Part shown: one piece after another, positions 12,266 through 23,423 of the stretch
How positions within the stretch are numbered: the stretch's first letter is position 1
Layout: every line of letters begins with the position of its first letter
Assembly (NCBI GenBank): GCA_013339895.1
Contig: JABACO010000002.1
Span: 8,464,924 to 8,528,923 of the forward strand
From: Ephydatia muelleri
Lineage: Eukaryota; Porifera; Demospongiae; Spongillida; Spongillidae
Reading direction: 5' to 3'
Length of the DNA: 64,000 nt
Notes under the pieces: generated by a model
What the model was told of the DNA's origin: nothing
The model's database searches: none
The model's input: the letters and a program-made list of their open reading frames with translations, nothing else
Translations under genes and position numbers: made by a program

Positions 12266-12689
12266 CTGCTTGCATGTATGTTCTTCCCACTTTGTATATT
12301 GGGACATGTTTTATGTGTAAATTGTTTACAGTTTAGAGCATGCACAATATAACTGTTTTGTATCAAAATTTCTGTTTTAATCAAGTGTTTTTGTGTGACC
12401 ACCATTACAATGGGATACTGTGCTGAGCATAAGGTGCGACTTTCTTTTTTTACACTACATGTATATATGCTAGCTACTTATAGGATAATGAACATAAAAA
12501 GGATTGTTCATTCTTATTTCAGCCTACAATGTGAATACAAAAAACGTATAGGTGATTTTGCAATGGCAACACGGAGACCTGATGGCACATGACTGGAATT
12601 GCAGTTCTCGCATATAATGCCATCACAAGCACAAACACGTCTTCATTATCATGCACCTGGTTGGAACACTTCATCGTTCGCCTCTACAT

Positions 12690-13075
12690 GTATATCATGC
12701 CCTACTTTGTTACTCTGTACATATTACTTGTCTTGTGTTCAGCACGCATGGAGCCAGGATAAAAAGCCGGGAACCAGTTGATGGGTCGGGCTACCCACGT
12801 ACTACCAGGATAATAACGAACGCAAACAACTAACTGTAACTGCTGCATAAAAACGATTTCCAAATCTAATTTTTTAAATGGGCGTTGAAATGATCTGACT
12901 GAAATCAAATAAAAACTCAATGTGCTAGATAATCAATAATGTAGTAGATATGTCATATGTAATTTTGTATGGATTATTATTTTAAAACGGATATTTTCTT
13001 CATTGCAATGTGTAGCTCTAATAACCTTCTTGGTCTGAACTTTATACAGCCCCACTCGCCCACCCACAGCCACAG
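12690..13075. repeat. Block P/Q, present three times in the window
   Basis: The 3' flank of the left kinase gene contains a block (P, about 12690-12925) that recurs in reverse complement at 30442-30674 and at about 32085-32270. A following block (Q, about 12950-13075) recurs at about 30675-30885 in the same orientation and at about 30235-30440 reversed. These shared blocks link the big inverted duplication to the 3 kb palindrome. Confidence 0.8.
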
Positions 13076-13389
13076 TGCAAAAAGTTACACGACACTGTAT
13101 ATTATAGCGTATATTCGAATATACGCAGCAATGTAAGCTGTCTGCGTATTGAACATTATAAGCAAATGCGTACATTTGCAATATAGTCAGTCACGTGCGG
13201 TTTCTGGTATCTTAGCAAACGTTTGAATTTCATTAATGTTACACGCTTTGGTGAACCGCGCACTATCGTAATTTGGGTTTTGACCTTCCGTAAACCAGTC
13301 CTCTCCCCTCCCCCTCTTTGCATCTGCTTGGTTATAAAAATATTCTTCGCACATATAAGTGGTACAACGCCAAACACAATAATTCAAAC

Positions 13390-13835
13390 ACCATAGTGCT
13401 TAAGACAGCGGTTCCCAAGTACTAACTTAGTGTGACCGGTTAAAGACGAGAACATTTGGCGCCAATTGAAATGGCCATACTTACCTCTAGTGATGGACTT
13501 GTTGGTGCTGTCGTTGTTTTAGTTTTTGACCTAACCAAATGCGCACAAGAAAAAAAAGAAAGAAAAATACATTTTAGTGCCTCCCAGCATACTTACCAGT
13601 TTGAATAGAAACGCTGCAGAAAAGCAAAAATGAAGGTAGCAAAGCCATTGCGTACTTACCTCAGCAGAATCGACCCGCGCTTGTGATAGCCGAAAACCAT
13701 AGTCCTTGAGACAGCGGTCCCCACGTACTACGTGACCTGATAAAGACAAGAACATAATAACATTTGGCATCAATTGAAATGGTCATACTTGCCACTGTGT
13801 AACTTACCTCAGCAGAATCGGCCGCTTGTGATAAC
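13390..13835. repeat. Tandemly duplicated ~300-bp segment with splice-donor-like motifs
   Basis: A block reading ACCATAGT..TTAAGACAGCGGT through GAAATGGCCATACTT occurs at about 13390-13485 and again at about 13697-13793. A linked block ACTTACCTCAGCAGAATCG..CGCTTGTGATA occurs at about 13655-13692 and 13802-13835. On the - strand the latter reads CTGCTGAGGTAAGT, an ideal splice donor, suggesting a duplicated exon end. No protein family is recognised. The rest of 13076-14090 shows nothing else I can support. Confidence 0.55.
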
Positions 13836-14107
13836 CGGAGACCAATACCAATAAAGTGCATTGCACACAAACTGTGATATACTAGGCTTGCCTTCAGCAG
13901 GTTGATGGGACTGATATACTGCATCACAAACACATCCCCAAAATAACACAAACATGATAAGCAAAGACACATACCTTTCCAGGCCACACTCACACAGGAA
14001 CCCGCCAAAATTAGCCATCACGTGCAATGGCATACTCTAATTGGTTCACTTTTTAATTTGGTACAAAAATTATAAATAATAAATTACAACGATAACTGTG
14101 TATAGCA

Positions 14108-14245
14108 GCACTAACCTCCACACACACGCATACAGACAGGTGTCCACACACCACGCATACACAGACAGATGTCCACACACACGCATATGCACAGACACAC
14201 ACACACAGACAGATGTTCACACACATATATACACACAGACAGATG
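14108..14245. repeat. ACAC/ACAGACAGATGTCC simple repeat
   Basis: Imperfect repeats of CACACAC plus ACAGACAGATGTCCA. No gene. The following stretch, 14250-15180, holds nothing recognisable; it may include decayed 5' sequence of the gypsy element, but no LTR or primer-binding site could be identified. Confidence 0.75.
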
Positions 14246-15183
14246 TCCATCAATATCTGCTAAATATGAGAGGCTTTATCTTCTGAGGAAGTAAGGTGGC
14301 TTCACAGTGTTTACGATGCATTATATCCAAATTCAGAAATTGCTTAAATCCCCATGGCTCATGAAGTGTTTTATGAAATTGACATATTTGGTGAACACTT
14401 CACATCACTGACAGTAAAATCCAAAGAAAATCACTCTCCTGTTGTTACTGCATAAAGGCCTGCATCAATAGAGCAGAATGGCCCTATATGTGAATTAAGT
14501 GCTGGAGCTATTCAGTACTTTTTTTCCCCATACCATTGTATTGTCGTAAGGTTTTTGCCACCTTAACATAATGTCCTGTTGTACAGTGTGTGATACAACT
14601 GTGAAGTTTGACTTTGGAACAGATCATGTACTATTGCTCTGTCCAACGAATAGAAATATCCATCTATAAATACTCCAATGTATTGGCTATGTGATACGTA
14701 ATCTATGCGCATTTGTGTGTGCGATGTAAATATATGTTTGCTCAGTCATGACATGGTGTAATTGTGATCAGTTCTATGTCGACATAATTGTGATTCTATA
14801 TTGGCATCCACTTTTGCATTGCACTCGTTCTCCAATTGATAGGAATGTCACGTCCCGTCGAGTGAAGAACTGTGCATCCAAGCCTGCATGCATATCTTAC
14901 TAAATGAATTCGTATGTGTATGCATGCATATGTGTCAGAAGTATTTGCGAATGTGAGCATGATGGTAGGATGTAGTGTGTGCGAAGTGAATTTATATAGC
15001 TAGGCTTGAATTCCGACTTCGGCGTTGAGCGTGTCAAGTTCGGTTTGTACTGACTGTCGCATGCTAAGTACTAAAGGCTAAGCGCCGGTAATTAGATGCT
15101 TTTTAACGCTTATACGTGAATTGATAACTCGCACACAAATATACACACAAGAATATACACGGTGGTATGATATAAATATACTT

Positions 15184-17162
15184 ACGGCCGGTGTTATTAT
15201 TGTGGAAAGACGGGACATATTGCTTCCGTATGTAGGAGTAAACAGAAGGATGAAAGGAGAGGAGGTAGTAAATTGCGTTGGGTAGAGAATCAGTCACAGA
15301 CAGGAACTGCATGAGGAAGGTGAGGAGGAAGATGATGCAGATTGGGCCAGAGAGGATGGTAGGGAGCAAGACCTACATGTTACTGCGCAGTCATGCATAG
15401 TGCGTGGGCCACCCCCAATTGTACCAATTTTGAAACCATATAAAAAGGTACGTATTTGTGGTGACTTTAAGGTCATAATTAACCCTGTCCTAGATGTGGA
15501 TAGATACCCCTTGCCAATACTTGAAGAACTGTTAGCAACAGTAAGTGGTTTAGTAATTGGACCTGACAAATGCATATTTACAATTAAATGAGGAGTCTCA
15601 GAAACATTGTACCCTTAATACTCATTGAGGGTTGTACCAATACAGGCGAATGCCATTTGGAATAGCATCTGCCCCAGCCTTGTTTCAGAAAACAATAGAT
15701 TCTGTACTACAGGGAATCAAACAAGTGGTGTGCTATATTGACGACATTCTAGTGACTGGCAGTGAACACTTAAGAAACCTGGAGCAAGTTTGTAATAGAT
15801 TGAAAGAACATGGAATATATTTACATAAAGATAAGTGTGTTTTCCTCTCCCACTCCGCAGTGGATTTCTTAGGCCATCGGATTGATAAAAAAGGGATCCG
15901 CCCATTGCCAAGTAAGGTAGAAGCCATGTAAGGGCCCCATCTCCTAGAAACGTTACAGAATTGAAATAATGGTTAATTAGAAAGAATAGGCTTGGAATTG
16001 GACAATGAATGTCAGCAGGCCTTTGTCCTTATTAAGGAAATGCTTAGTTCCACACAGGTTCTTACTCATTATGACCCTAAACTACCGATACGTCTGGCAG
16101 CAGATGCCTCAGTGTATGGACTTGGAGCAGTCTTATCACATGAGTGGCCCGATAGCAGTGAACGTCCAATAGCCTTTGCATCGCGTTCCTTAGCACCAGC
16201 AGAAAGTTAATATGCTCAACTTGAAAAAGAAGCATTGGCCTTAATATTTGGTATAAAGAAATTTTATCAATACCTATATGGGTGTACATTTACCCTTGTG
16301 ACAGACCATAGACCCTTGACCACCATACTAGGGCCCAAGAAGGGGATCCCAGTGTTCGCAGCATCCAGATTACAACGTTGGGAATGCTAGTGGGCAGCAT
16401 ACACCAGGAAATATGCCTGACCATTCTGTGTGCACACTTGAAATGTTTAACCTTTTAAGCATTCCACTTTCCTGTTGGCCTCTCAGTAAGCAGACCCCGT
16501 TCCCCTCAAGATGTAGCCATGGGTGCTTTGACACACTACATACCACAGAGACCTCTCGCTAAGAATGTTGTTGAAATGTACGGCATAAATGCGAAGATTT
16601 GTTAAAACCAATCAGTGGTCCTTAAAATCAAACTAGGACTATAAAAATACCCTCCATTCCTTCCTTTGGAATAACATGCATGTGTATGACTCAAACGAAA
16701 CACATGAGCTGCATGGCAACCACACTTACGATATAGAGTATCGGTCTACACATGAAAATGGAAATGCAAATGGACTTTCACGTCTACCATTACTAGAGGA
16801 CCAACCTGACGTACGCGTGGAAGGTTTAGAGGCGAGTGTTTTCAGTGTACAAACAATTGAAGCACTCTCAGTTACTGCAGCTCACTTAGGGCAGGCAACA
16901 CGTAGTGACCCAATATTAAGTAAGGTACTGCAGAATTTAAAGCAATGTTGCTGGCCTGAGCAAATGTCTGAAGTTTTAAACCCCTATGAAAATAGACAGC
17001 ATGACTTGTCAATTGAGAATGATACCTTATTATGGGGAATACGGGTGTTTATACTATTGCAAGAATTACATCAAAACCATCCTGGCATATCCAGAATGAA
17101 GTCATTAGCAAGGGGACATGTATGGTGGCCATCTATAGATAAGGATATTGAGGAGTGTGCAC
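15184..17162 (+). mobile_element. Decayed Ty3/gypsy retrotransposon
   Basis: Gag-pol fragments occur in order. A CCHC zinc knuckle CYYCGKTGHIASVC lies at about 15193-15235. The reverse transcriptase has ICGDFKVIINPVLD and YPLPILEELL (about 15450-15540), MPFGIASAPALFQ and the YIDD active site (about 15650-15750), and DFLGHRIDKKGI. The RNase H has LAADASVYGLGAVLSH, KEALALIFGIKKFYQYLYG and VTDHRPLT (about 16080-16320). The integrase zinc-binding region has NHPGISRM and WWPSIDKDIEEC (about 17070-17155). The protease and the first catalytic-Asp segment of RT (FTKLDL) are missing. Stops and frame changes are frequent. About 330 bp is inserted between RLQRWE (16375) and the continuation TYDIEYRSTHENGN (16720). 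The element ends abruptly at 17162 where the receptor-gene duplication begins. Dead copy. Confidence 0.88.
16387..16715. other. ~330-bp insertion inside the gypsy RNase H region
   Basis: The RNase H reading stops after RLQRWE near 16383 and resumes with YDIEYRSTHENGN at about 16730. The intervening sequence has no coding similarity to the element. I see no clear terminal repeats, so its nature is unknown. Confidence 0.55.
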
Positions 17163-17625
17163 ATGTATGACTTAATTGCATATACGGTATAAGTGTATTG
17201 GCTCATATCCTGATGCAAATGCCCTGCTCACCTGGCAGCGACCCATCAAGCAAGAACAAGGGGGGCGTGACTGTACCGTTGCTCAGACGAACAACTGAAC
17301 TTTGCTGTTGGCATTGGCAGGAACCTGGCGAAACAAAAACAAATTGTATATAACACGGCACCAATACGATGCCTATATATCTGGTCCAACTCCAGGTATG
17401 ACTATCACGTGACGCTGCCCATTTGGAAGCACTGAGTATACGGAGAGGTTGGACGGAGCCAGTGTAGTCAAAACTGCGTTCAAACGATCTGTTCCCGTTT
17501 TTTTCCCCAAAACAACCGCCACCATTTTGACAGCTGTGTAGGGAATGGAGATGGCACCCAGTAAACGAGACTCGTGTGAATGGGCACGAGAGAGGCGTGC
17601 AGCGAAAGGGGCATTTGGGCTGTTA

Positions 17626-18984
17626 CGGAAATTTAGGTCCGCCAAAAATTTTGGTCCTAGGAACAAAATTTTCTGGAAAAATTAGTCCGGGTGGGCCAAT
17701 TTTGCCTGAAAATTTTGATCCGTGTCCGAAAATTTTAGTCCTACCCTTTGCTTGCGCCTGCGCGTTCTCTACACGTGTCGAATCAAGGTGTTGTAAAGTC
17801 TTCAGAAAGCTGCTAGGATGGAAGGATCTTCGGATGTTGAGAGTGATCTTGTTGGCGAAGTGTTCGAGTATCGTCTCAGTCAGGGGCAAATATTGCGATG
17901 GAGCGTCAAAGGAAAGAAAGCGGTCGATACGGAAAAAAGCTTTGAAGTTTTCAGTGTCGAGTAGAGGAGAGCTATTCTACAGGCAAAAAAGGAAGGGCAG
18001 GGCAAATATGTGCAGCAGTTGTAAACATTTTATATGGAATCCCTTTCTGGTCAACCCTCAGGTGGACTGGGCCTTCAGTTACAGATGGGGAATGATGTGG
18101 CAGACAAAGCAGACAATAGTGCAGATGAGATGCGGGGGGGGGGGGGGGGGGGGGGAGGGGGTGATGCTGCACAAACACCCCGTTCAGTGGCAGACAATGC
18201 AGACAATAGTGCAGATGGATCAATTATAGAGATATCCAATCATACTGTTGACACAGTATTGTACTTGCCAGTTTGCAGAGATTGGCAAAGTAATATGTGC
18301 AGTTTGTCAAAATGAATTGGGAAAAGAAAAAGGGAAAAACCTTTGGATATTGCTCTGGACCAAGCTCCTAGTATACGTGGTCACATTAAAGGTGATGGGA
18401 ATTGCTTTTTTTAGAGCTGTGGCTCAAGAAATAACTGGACGTCAAGAGGATCATGCAGATCTTAGGGTACTTGTCACATCATACATGGCTCACAATCCTG
18501 CTCAGCTGTCTTGTTACCTGACATCATCTGAAACAATGTGACAGTACTTGCGAACAACGAAGATGGATAACAGAAAGTGTGGGCAACAGAAATTGAAATA
18601 TATGGCACTGCCAATTTGCTTGGCACAACGACTTTTGTGTATTGTTCTTCAGGCACCAGCAACAAATGGTTGAGATTTGCACCAAAAGAATGCCATGATG
18701 ACAACAGTCATACACGAGAGTGCCTTTATCTATGCAACCTTTCTGAGCACTTTGAAACTGTGAAGCGTATGCAACATATTGACCATTCAAATTAATCAAA
18801 CTTTATTGCGTGAAGATAAAAACCTTTAGTGTAAATCATTACAATAGAATGGGATGGGGGACCAAAATTTCTAGAGCGGACCATTATTTTCGAAAAAACT
18901 GGTCCGGGGGGACCAAAATTTTCAACGAAAAAATTGGTCCCCAGGACCAAAATTACCGGGACCAAAATTCCAGTGACAGGGCTG
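17626..18984 (+). mobile_element. OTU-domain-bearing element inserted in the receptor pseudogene
   Basis: The boundaries come from comparison with the uninterrupted paralogue at 27850-27865: GCAGCG(G)AAAG, then CTGTCACAGTG, is contiguous there and split here. Both ends carry clusters of ATTTTGGTCC-type motifs in inverted orientation (17640-17745 and 18858-18970), a subterminal inverted repeat structure typical of DNA transposons. The interior encodes a decayed OTU-type protein. A poly-G run lies at about 18134-18155, flanked by a duplicated GCAGACAATAGTGCAGATG motif at 18111 and 18198. No transposase was recognised, so the superfamily is unknown. Confidence 0.75.
17818..18790 (+). pseudogene. 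OTU-like cysteine protease gene, degraded
   Basis: An ATG at 17818 opens a short frame (MEGSSDVESDLVGEVFEYRL) that hits stops near 17962 and 18020. The OTU domain spans about 18370-18780. It has GHIKGDGNCFFRAVAQEITG with the catalytic Asp and Cys of the DGNC motif, then YMAHNP, a stop after SSETM at 18540, and a one-base frameshift near 18580. It continues as WATEIEIYGTANLLGT, WLRFAP and finally LYLCNLSEHFETV with the catalytic His. OTU proteins cleave ubiquitin chains. Here the gene lies between subterminal inverted repeats and was probably element cargo. Only a few lesions separate it from an open frame, so decay looks recent. Confidence 0.75.
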
Positions 18985-20376
18985 TCACAGTGTGTGATGT
19001 ATGATTTTGCGTACCTGAAGTTCCAACGACGGCCCATTACTTATTACTTCCGCAGCGTTGTTGGTTTGCAGCGTATGCCAGAGGAGACAGCTGGCATTGT
19101 GAGAGTGCATCCCGTATAATCCACGTCCGACCATGCCCCATTGTACATGTATACATGTAGTTGCAGTTCCTTGTGAGCTCGGGCTCCAGCTGCGAAATGA
19201 AGCGGCGACTGGCGGAATCGCAGGGAGCCGTCAGTTCTCTTCCAGGGCTGGACGCAGGCCACAGGAACCCGCCCGCGGAATCAGCGGGACAGTTGGCTTC
19301 GCACTGTTCGCAGCGCACAAAGAGGCAAGAACACCACGTGGAATCATACCCGATGATAAACATCAAAAAGGATGGCGATTTACCGAACAGTTGAAGCTAA
19401 AACCTGCAACAACTGCAAGAGAATGAACAAAGCCAAATGCCGACACGATCGAACGAGATCCATGGCCATATGCAATCTTTTATATATAGTAAGTATGTCT
19501 TGTACCGCACACGTAGCGATATGTTGCGATAACTCAGTAGCGCTATTTATATGCGGCGGCGCTATGATGTACATGCACACTGCAGTTATAATGGGCGGCA
19601 ACGATAATCATGAATACATCCCAATGGTGCACCGATATGTAATTTCCTGCGCGTGAGTGCATGTGTATCGTGGAAAGCCTTTCTTCTGCATCAGTGCACA
19701 TGCAGCATAACCGCAGTGAGGTGTGCACGATTAAAATGAAACTAGGCTTACATGTAGTTTACTACTGCGGTTTGAACTAGGCATGGTGCAGTGCAAGGTT
19801 GTATCCGCGGCTTGCTCGGGTGCCCATGTTGACATTAATTACACACCCCGTAGAGCTTGAACATGGTTATGTAGATAAGTTTTATACAGTGTTATAGTTT
19901 ATACATGTACGTTACGAAATACATAAGGTTGATACTGTACCCTAAAGCTGTGCGGGAAACTTTCAACGGTGCAAACTCGCGGGAAACATTTAGTTATGCA
20001 CGAGCGCGTGACCATGAAATGAAGTTTTGCGAAGAAACCTTTCGATGACAAGTCTGAAAACTGCGAATTCGAAAGCCTTTTCACTCTGGAAGATTTCCTG
20101 CTATATATGGTATATATATTGCATGCATTCACGTACTGCTTCCCATATACGCACTCAACTGCCCTTGTTGCTGCTCTCTTTATAACTGCATACAATGCAA
20201 ATATGCCACATGCTAGCTATGTACATCGACCATGATCGGTAATGATATAATTTTTATTCTTCAATGTTCTCTATAACCTGGAACAATAATTCAATATACA
20301 TGTATACACTGCAGTAACAGCCGGGCAGTTGTACACTGCAGAACAAAAAAGATCTCATGTTTTCGACGAAAATCTG

Positions 20377-20448
20377 TGGCGTGTGCGCTGTACAGTATGC
20401 GTGCACGCTGTACAGTATGCGTGTGCGCTGTACAGTATGCGTGCACGC
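20377..20448. repeat. 22-bp tandem repeat, ~3 copies
   Basis: Repeats of GTGCGCTGTACAGTATGCGTGCAC, about 22 bp per unit, with alternating GTGTGC and GTGCAC. Otherwise 19470-20690 contains no gene I can support. Confidence 0.85.
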
Positions 20449-20696
20449 GTGGGGTTATATCTCGCATCGATATAGAGATTTCGGACCTACATGCGCATAC
20501 CGTTATCTATTTTTCCATGCTATATCGAAACATCGTGGGAAACTGAGTTTGGAGGAGTACGGGAAATGAGGAGAGATTGTGCATCTGCACGATATGGAAT
20601 GTACTGTTTTCTCAAAAAGCACATCACTAGGGAAACTCATGACACTAATAAACAGTTGTGCACAAGGCTCATAATAAAGTGCCTGTTCCAGTAAGG

Positions 20697-21482
20697 TGTT
20701 TGATCTTGGGGAAGGGGTGTTTGATCATGGGGGTAGGGGTGTTTGATCATGGGGTAGGGGTGTTTGATCATGGGGAAGGGTGTGTTTGATCATGGGGTAG
20801 GGGTGTTTAATCATGGGTAGGGGTGTGTTTGATCATGGGGTAGGGGTGTTTGTGATCATGGGGAAGGGGTGTTTGATCATGGGGAGGTTGATCTGGGGTA
20901 GGGGTGTTTGATCATGGTGTTGGGTAGGGGTGTTGATCATGGGGTGGTAGGGTGTTGATCATGGGGTAGGGGTTGTTTGATCATGGGGAAGGGGTTTGAT
21001 CATGGGGTAGGGGTGTTTGATCATGGGGTAGGGGTGTTGGGTGGTGTTTGATCATGGGTAGGGGTTTGATCATGGGTGGGGGGTTGATATGGGTTTGGGG
21101 GTGGGTAGGGTGTTGATCATGGGGAGGGTGTTTGATCATGGGGTAGGGGTGTTGATCATGGGGAAGGGGTGTTGTTTAATCATGGGGTAGGGGTGTTTGA
21201 TCATGGGGAAGGGGTGTTTGATCATGGGGTAGGGGTGTTTGTTTGATCATGGGGTAGGGGTGTTGTTGATCATGGGGTAGGGGTGTTTGATCATGGGTTA
21301 GGGGTTTGATCATGGGGAAGGGGTGTTTGATCATGGGAAGGGGTGTTTGATCATGGGGGGAAGGGGGTTTGATCATGGGGGTAGGGGGTGTTTGATCATG
21401 GGGAAGGGGTTTTGATCATGGGGTAGGGGTGTTTGATCATGGGTAGGGGTGTTTGATCATGGGGTAGGGGTGGGATGGGTGC
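20697..21482. repeat. Minisatellite of ~22-bp TGATCATGGGG units
   Basis: About 35 imperfect units of GGGGTAGGGGTGTTTGATCAT with variants GGGAAGGGG and small deletions. Each unit carries TGATCA, a 6-bp palindrome, next to a G-rich stretch. The Met-Ile-Lys-Pro open frame on the - strand is an artefact of the repeat. From 21483 to about 22460 no gene or repeat is apparent. Confidence 0.95.
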
Positions 21483-22468
21483 ATGGGTGGGGTGGGATGG
21501 AGTGCATTGGTGGGGGTAGTAGGGGGCAATGTACACCTCCAGAATAAGTTACCTGGAGAATAGATTACTGGCACACAACTGCTTGTATAATTAAAAATAT
21601 CCATGATGCAAGTTATAGGCTAATTAATGAGTGAGCTGTTAAATATAAATTTTCATCAATAGTTAGCAGAGAGTTGATAATTTTGGCAATAATATTTCCA
21701 TACATGTATTGAGATTAGCATTATATAGTAGTACTCTGAATTCCTTGTAACTAACGTATGTGTATGCATGATCACATTCACCATGCAATTACAGCATGAT
21801 ATGTATTTATTGCCCCCAAAGGTTACACCATGTTAAAATAGACGCATGAGAACCTACAATTATTATTGCATACATGTAAGTCGATATGCTTAATGTATGC
21901 CCTTTATGTTGTGCATGCAGTCTGATCCATGTACCGCACGTTCATTAGTGCACTTACAGTATGGGCGCACGTGCATTTTTATGGAAAAGCAATGTGGCTT
22001 TTCATTTAACTGCTTAATGACCATACATAATTCACATGACTGCTTTTCATTATTTAGCACAGGTTTAGTTTAAAAAAACATCAATTTAGTGCTTGCTAAA
22101 TGTACATTAATAAAACAGAGTTTTCTTTCCAACTGCCTCCCTACCTTTGACATGTACCTCATCCAAGTAAACAGATTGAATTTCTTCAAACAAGTGGGAT
22201 ACAGGTGCAGGTAAAATTCACCTGTGCTGCAGTGGCTGGGATTACGATGCCGTTGGCATTATTATACTTTAGCTACTGGAAAACGTTTTCCTAGTCATTA
22301 TTAATAATTTTATTATTCCACAGCAAAATGTTGCATTTGGAGAAAACCTTGGGAGCATGATTCTCTGCAGAACTAATTTCTTTAACACAAAAGAGAGTCT
22401 GGTTATATGCAATTTCTTATTCGCAGTCTCATACAACATGTACTTCATTATTGCTTTACAATTTAGTC

Positions 22469-22607
22469 TAGCCTCGTCCCCAGGCCCTATTTTGCTATTA
22501 AGTTAGCGGGACAAAAATTGTCCCGCTGTCCTCCAGGCCCTTAAAGTTAGCGGGACAAAAATGTCCAGCTAACTTTAATATCAAAATAGGGCCTGGGGAC
22601 GAGGCTA
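22469..22607. mobile_element. 139-bp MITE with 25-bp perfect terminal inverted repeats
   Basis: TAGCCTCGTCCCCAGGCCCT plus ATTTT at the left is exactly reverse-complemented at the right end (22583-22607). The outermost TA may be a TA target duplication. Internally, AGCGGGACA...TGTCCCGCT gives a second nested inverted repeat. Non-coding; probably a Tc1/mariner-type or similar MITE. Confidence 0.85.
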
Positions 22608-23423
22608 ATAATGGTCATAATGATAGATTGGCTACCTGGTAATGTGACATGATCTATGAATATCCTTAAAGTGTAAACCCAGTGATTGAAGGCAATGGTC
22701 TGGATTTGAAAGTCAACTATAAGTACATTAGCAGTGAAGTTTATGAATGTTGTGATGATGCTGATGCTATTTATTAGCAATTGTTTTAATATTTGTGAGA
22801 ATGATTGTAATCATTTTACTCTTCAATTTCTTTCTTTTGCAATGTACTTCTTTGAATGTTATGCATAAATATGTTTAATTGAACATAGAGATTCATCATT
22901 AAATCTGTACAATATATGTACTATAATATTACTTAATTTATTATGTAACACGATATCTATTGTGTACACATTGAAAATAAATAAGAGAAAAACCAAATGG
23001 CACAGTTTGATATATTAGGAATTCTGGCTGTCCTTTTTTTGTTCTTCGATTGCTGTAGATTCTTTTTGAACATCAACATCTGAATAAAAGTACCACAGAT
23101 AAACAGCCATGTGGATTGAACATGCAATTTGTCAAAAAACCTGTGCTTCTTAAAGATACTGATGATGTCATTGATGATACTTTTCGGGACAAGTACATTT
23201 CCTATAAGTACCACAACAAATGGACACACAATTACATAGTACTGCAAAAGTGTATTAGTACAGTACCTTTCGTGAGAGCTGGACCATGGAAGTACTTGTG
23301 TGTGATAGACCATGCTTGTTTTGTTTACAGGGTTTAGTTATGAACTTGTAGAATGCAGTTTTGTGAAACTGTTGAGAGAACGGCAGTAAATAAACATAAC
23401 AATGCCACGAATCAGTTGCATAC

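Larger units (their letters stand above)
17163..19464 (-). pseudogene. Partial 5' copy of the adhesion GPCR gene, interrupted
   Basis: This is a second copy of the 5' end of the - strand receptor gene at 27360-28430. The signal-peptide exon (VRSCRHLALFILLQLLQVLA, about 19460-19400) resembles [20 protein letters not shown]. The HRM domain follows (CPADSAGGFLWPASSPG, RNCNY), then the downstream exon ([24 protein letters not shown]) and the cysteine-rich exon near 17250-17330. A short insertion near 19140-19160 shifts the frame after RNCNY, and a 1.36 kb element (17626-18984) splits the coding region. Nothing homologous to the GAIN or 7TM exons follows; the copy abuts the gypsy remnant at 17162. 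It is non-functional. Confidence 0.85.

Noticed and set aside
17972..18223. Pro-rich / Gly-rich frames at 18.1 kb
   Set aside because: Produced by the poly-G run inside the OTU element.
21176..21376. MIKPPSPHDQTPLP-type repeat protein
   Set aside because: Product of the TGATCATGGGG minisatellite; no start context or flanking exons.
22957..23313. 118-codon - strand frame as the receptor's cytoplasmic tail
   Set aside because: Downstream of the TM7 exon, but no in-frame acceptor or recognisable motif; could not be linked.
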